From NCBI GenBank assembly GCA_946056785.1, contig CAMGKS010000002.1, positions 1-26,262 on the forward strand: a stretch of 26,262 nucleotides of DNA, written 5' to 3'. Position numbers and translations under genes: made by a program. Below are positions 24,202-26,262 of the stretch, piece after piece; the stretch's first letter is position 1, and the number at the start of each line of letters is the position of its first letter. This DNA is from an uncultured Clostridia bacterium (lineage in GTDB: Bacteria > Bacillota > Clostridia > Christensenellales > CAG-917). The notes below the pieces were generated by a model, which saw nothing but the letters and a program-made list of their open reading frames with translations, did no database searches and was not told the DNA's origin.

Positions 24202-26001
24202 ATGGAAAAAACTGCAAACGTTACGCAAAACAATACGCAAACTTTAAAAACTTATTCCGCCTCTGAAAGAAACTGGTATCTTATCGGACTTGCAGGTCAG
24301 AATATGATTTACAACATAATCGGAGCTGCACTTTCCTATTACTTGCAATTTACACTCCTCATACCTGCACTTACGGTTTCAATAATTATGGCTGCGGCAA
24401 GAGTGTGGGACGCTTTCAACGACCCTATGATGGGTACGATCGTTGATTACACCCGCTCGAAATGGGGCAAATGCAGACCTTATCTTATGATATTGCCTAT
24501 CCCTATTATGATTATCACAATCGCTTGCTTTACAAACTTCGGTTTCTACGGTCAAGGTCTTGTAAGCAACGGACTTATCGTATTCTGGGCGGCGTTTACT
24601 TACATACTCTGGGGTATGATTTATACAATGGCGGATATACCGCTTTGGGGCGTAACCTCCCTTATGACGGAATCTGAAAAGGACAAAACCAAACTCCTTT
24701 CTCTTGCAAGAATCGCAGCCGGTATCGGCGGCGGCGTAACCTTGCTTGCGGTTCAGCCTATGGCTCTTGCTCTCGGCGGTATGCTTGAAGGCAAAGTCGG
24801 CGACGCTGCCGTAGCGGAAAAATACGGTTTCTTGATTGCCGCCGCAGTCTTTACAGTAATTGCCACCGCACTGTTTATCCCGTTAGGCTTTAAAATCAAA
24901 GAAAGGATTCAGCCGACTACGCAAAGATATTCCCTTAAAGATAATTTCAAAATTGCTTTAAAAAATAAACCTTTCAGACAAATCATAGTATCTGGAATAT
25001 TCGGTAGTACGAAAATGCTCATAGCTCTTGCAGCAATGCCGCTCGTTACTTATTATTTCAGTTCAAAAAACGCGCTGCTCGCATTATTCTATATGGTACT
25101 TTTGGGCGGTGGAATGTTCCTCGGACAGTTTATCGCAATGGGCTTTACTCCTATGCTGATAAAAAAATTCTCGACAAAAACGCTTTATAACTGGTCGAAC
25201 ATATTTGGAGCTATTCCGTTTGTTCTCATTTTCGTGGTATTCTTAATAGCTCCGTCGGCTCTTACCGCCCCTGTATGGCTCATAGTATGTTTTATACTTT
25301 TCCTTGTCGCAGGCGCGGCAAACGGAATTACAACCGTTTTGCAATCTACAATGATTGCAGGAGCAATCGACTATGAAGAATATAAAAACTATCGCCGTCC
25401 TGACGCCGTATTCTTCAGCGGTCAGACGTTCGTTACAAAACTTCAAAGCGGAATTGCTACCATAATTTCCGGTATTGCTTATACAATCGTCGGTTTCTCC
25501 GATTCAAGAGTAAGCGAATTGAACAGCTATATCAACGCAGGCGGCACGCCGAGAATGGTTGGCGAGTACGCTTCGTTTATGATGATACTTTTCCTTATCG
25601 TTTCAATACTTCCCGCAATAGGCTGTTTGTTATCGATAATTCCTACCTGGAAATATTGTCTCAACGACGACGAACACAGACGTATTCTTTGGATACTTAA
25701 ACAACGTAGAGAAAAGAATCTCGCCGACAAACCTGAAAACTTCGATCCTACGCAAATTCATGATGAAATCACAGGCGAAGTCATAACAGAGGAAGAATTT
25801 GAAAAGAGAGTCAAAGCCGACAGAGAAAGAAATAAGCTTGAAATCGAAAAAGAAGACGCCGAGCTAAAACAGAAACGACTGGAAGAAAAGGAAAGAAAAC
25901 GTCTGGAAAAAGCTGACAAGAAGAGCAAAAAATCTGAAGAAACCACAAATGAAAATCCTTCGGAAACAAACGGAGACTCAAAAAATGATTCGGCAGAATA
26001 A
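24202..26001 (+). CDS. GPH-family (MelB-like) glycoside:cation symporter with long charged tail
   Basis: 599 residues. The membrane part (~25-505) has about 12 hydrophobic segments. The family signature RVWDAFNDPMMGTIVDYT carries D70 and D74, equivalent to D55 and D59 of E. coli MelB, which bind the coupling cation, so Na+ or H+ coupling is likely retained. The sugar cannot be named; no glycosidase gene is adjacent. Residues ~505-599 form a highly charged cytoplasmic tail: a helical, coiled-coil-prone KE-rich stretch (~535-575) then a Ser/Asn/Glu-rich end. E. coli MelB lacks such a tail, and it is not an EIIA-like domain. AAGGAGG precedes the ATG. Last gene before a strong terminator. Confidence 0.92.
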   Translation: MEKTANVTQNNTQTLKTYSASERNWYLIGLAGQNMIYNIIGAALSYYLQFTLLIPALTVSIIMAAARVWDAFNDPMMGTIVDYTRSKWGKCRPYLMILPIPIMIITIACFTNFGFYGQGLVSNGLIVFWAAFTYILWGMIYTMADIPLWGVTSLMTESEKDKTKLLSLARIAAGIGGGVTLLAVQPMALALGGMLEGKVGDAAVAEKYGFLIAAAVFTVIATALFIPLGFKIKERIQPTTQRYSLKDNFKIALKNKPFRQIIVSGIFGSTKMLIALAAMPLVTYYFSSKNALLALFYMVLLGGGMFLGQFIAMGFTPMLIKKFSTKTLYNWSNIFGAIPFVLIFVVFLIAPSALTAPVWLIVCFILFLVAGAANGITTVLQSTMIAGAIDYEEYKNYRRPDAVFFSGQTFVTKLQSGIATIISGIAYTIVGFSDSRVSELNSYINAGGTPRMVGEYASFMMILFLIVSILPAIGCLLSIIPTWKYCLNDDEHRRILWILKQRREKNLADKPENFDPTQIHDEITGEVITEEEFEKRVKADRERNKLEIEKEDAELKQKRLEEKERKRLEKADKKSKKSEETTNENPSETNGDSKNDSAE

Positions 26002-26046
26002 AAATTAAAACGTTTTATATATCGCTGAATTAAAACAAAATTCACC

Positions 26047-26078
26047 AAAAAAACGGCTTTGTATAGCCGTTTTTTTTT
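26047..26078 (+). terminator. Strong rho-independent terminator
   Basis: AAAAAAACGGCT (26047-26058) pairs perfectly with AGCCGTTTTTTT (26065-26076) around TTGTAT, with more T following. Ends the lipoprotein-symporter unit. Confidence 0.93.
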
Positions 26079-26080
26079 GC

Positions 26081-26262
26081 GTTATTTTGCAAAATTCAAA
26101 TTCCCGTTTAAATTTAAATTTATTGCTTTAACCGTTATTTTGCAAAATTCAAATTCACGTTTAATTTTAAATTATCGCTTTAATCGTTATTTTGCCAAAT
26201 TAAAATTCCGTTTAAATTTAAATTTATTGCTTTAACCGTTATTTTGCAAAATTCAAATTCAC
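26081..26262. repeat. AT-rich ~52-bp tandem repeat array, continuing off the window
   Basis: Units begin with GTTATTTTGC at 26081, 26134, 26186 and 26238 (periods 53, 52, 52), with the fourth cut by the window end. Each unit carries TTTTGCAAAA-like and TTTAAATTTAAA-like palindromic cores, then TTGCTTTAACC; copies differ by a few substitutions and short indels. There are no unique spacers, so this is not CRISPR. The array starts two bases after the terminator. Role unknown. Confidence 0.92.

Noticed and set aside
26081..26262. Possible CRISPR array
   Set aside because: Units repeat over their full length with no unique spacers, and no cas gene is present.

Overview
The window looks like a chromosomal segment of an anaerobic, AT-rich Bacillota bacterium, probably an uncultured gut-type Clostridia (inference). 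The reasons are strong GGAGG-type ribosome binding sites, very AT-rich intergenic DNA, the dprA-topA-trmFO-hslV-hslU gene order known from Firmicutes, a bifurcating-type NfnAB flavoprotein, a DUF3343 protein, and BspA-like and Big_2-like surface proteins. I saw no rRNA, tRNA, CRISPR array, phage gene or transposase.

Left part (1-8140), small units. The 3'-truncated Obg GTPase gene (minus) is followed by a divergence-free gap, then a two-gene unit nth-nfnAB (minus, overlapping by 13 bp), then a DUF3343 small protein (minus) divergent from a cysteine-desulfurase-like PLP enzyme (plus). Next comes a compact unexplained locus. An intracellular subtilisin-like protease (minus) is translationally coupled to a 120-residue unknown protein. 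A 155-residue unknown protein faces away from both. The divergent pair shares a perfectly symmetrical 22-bp inverted repeat that holds a -10 box on each strand and also fits the sporulation sigma-K consensus. This is the best candidate in the window for an undescribed system.

Centre (8506-19914), housekeeping on the minus strand. trxA-glyA form one short unit. Upstream of it an eight-gene run of about 9.7 kb, comM-dprA-topA-trmFO-hslV-hslU-hisS-rseC-like, has gaps of at most 43 bp or overlaps throughout and reads as one operon. It combines DNA uptake and topology, tRNA methylation, the HslUV protease and histidyl-tRNA synthesis. xerC and codY, which flank hslVU in Bacillus subtilis, are absent here.

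Right part (20143-26262), cell-envelope genes. A 972-residue membrane-anchored protein with Ig-like domains and a beta-helix-like region (minus) is divergent from a two-gene plus-strand unit: a BspA-type leucine-rich-repeat lipoprotein and a GPH-family (MelB-like) sugar:cation symporter with a long charged tail. After its strong terminator begins a ~52-bp AT-rich tandem repeat array that runs off the window end.

Four starts were moved inward from the longest reading frame because of visible ribosome binding sites or gene overlap: the 120-aa protein, hslU, dprA and the 972-aa surface protein.
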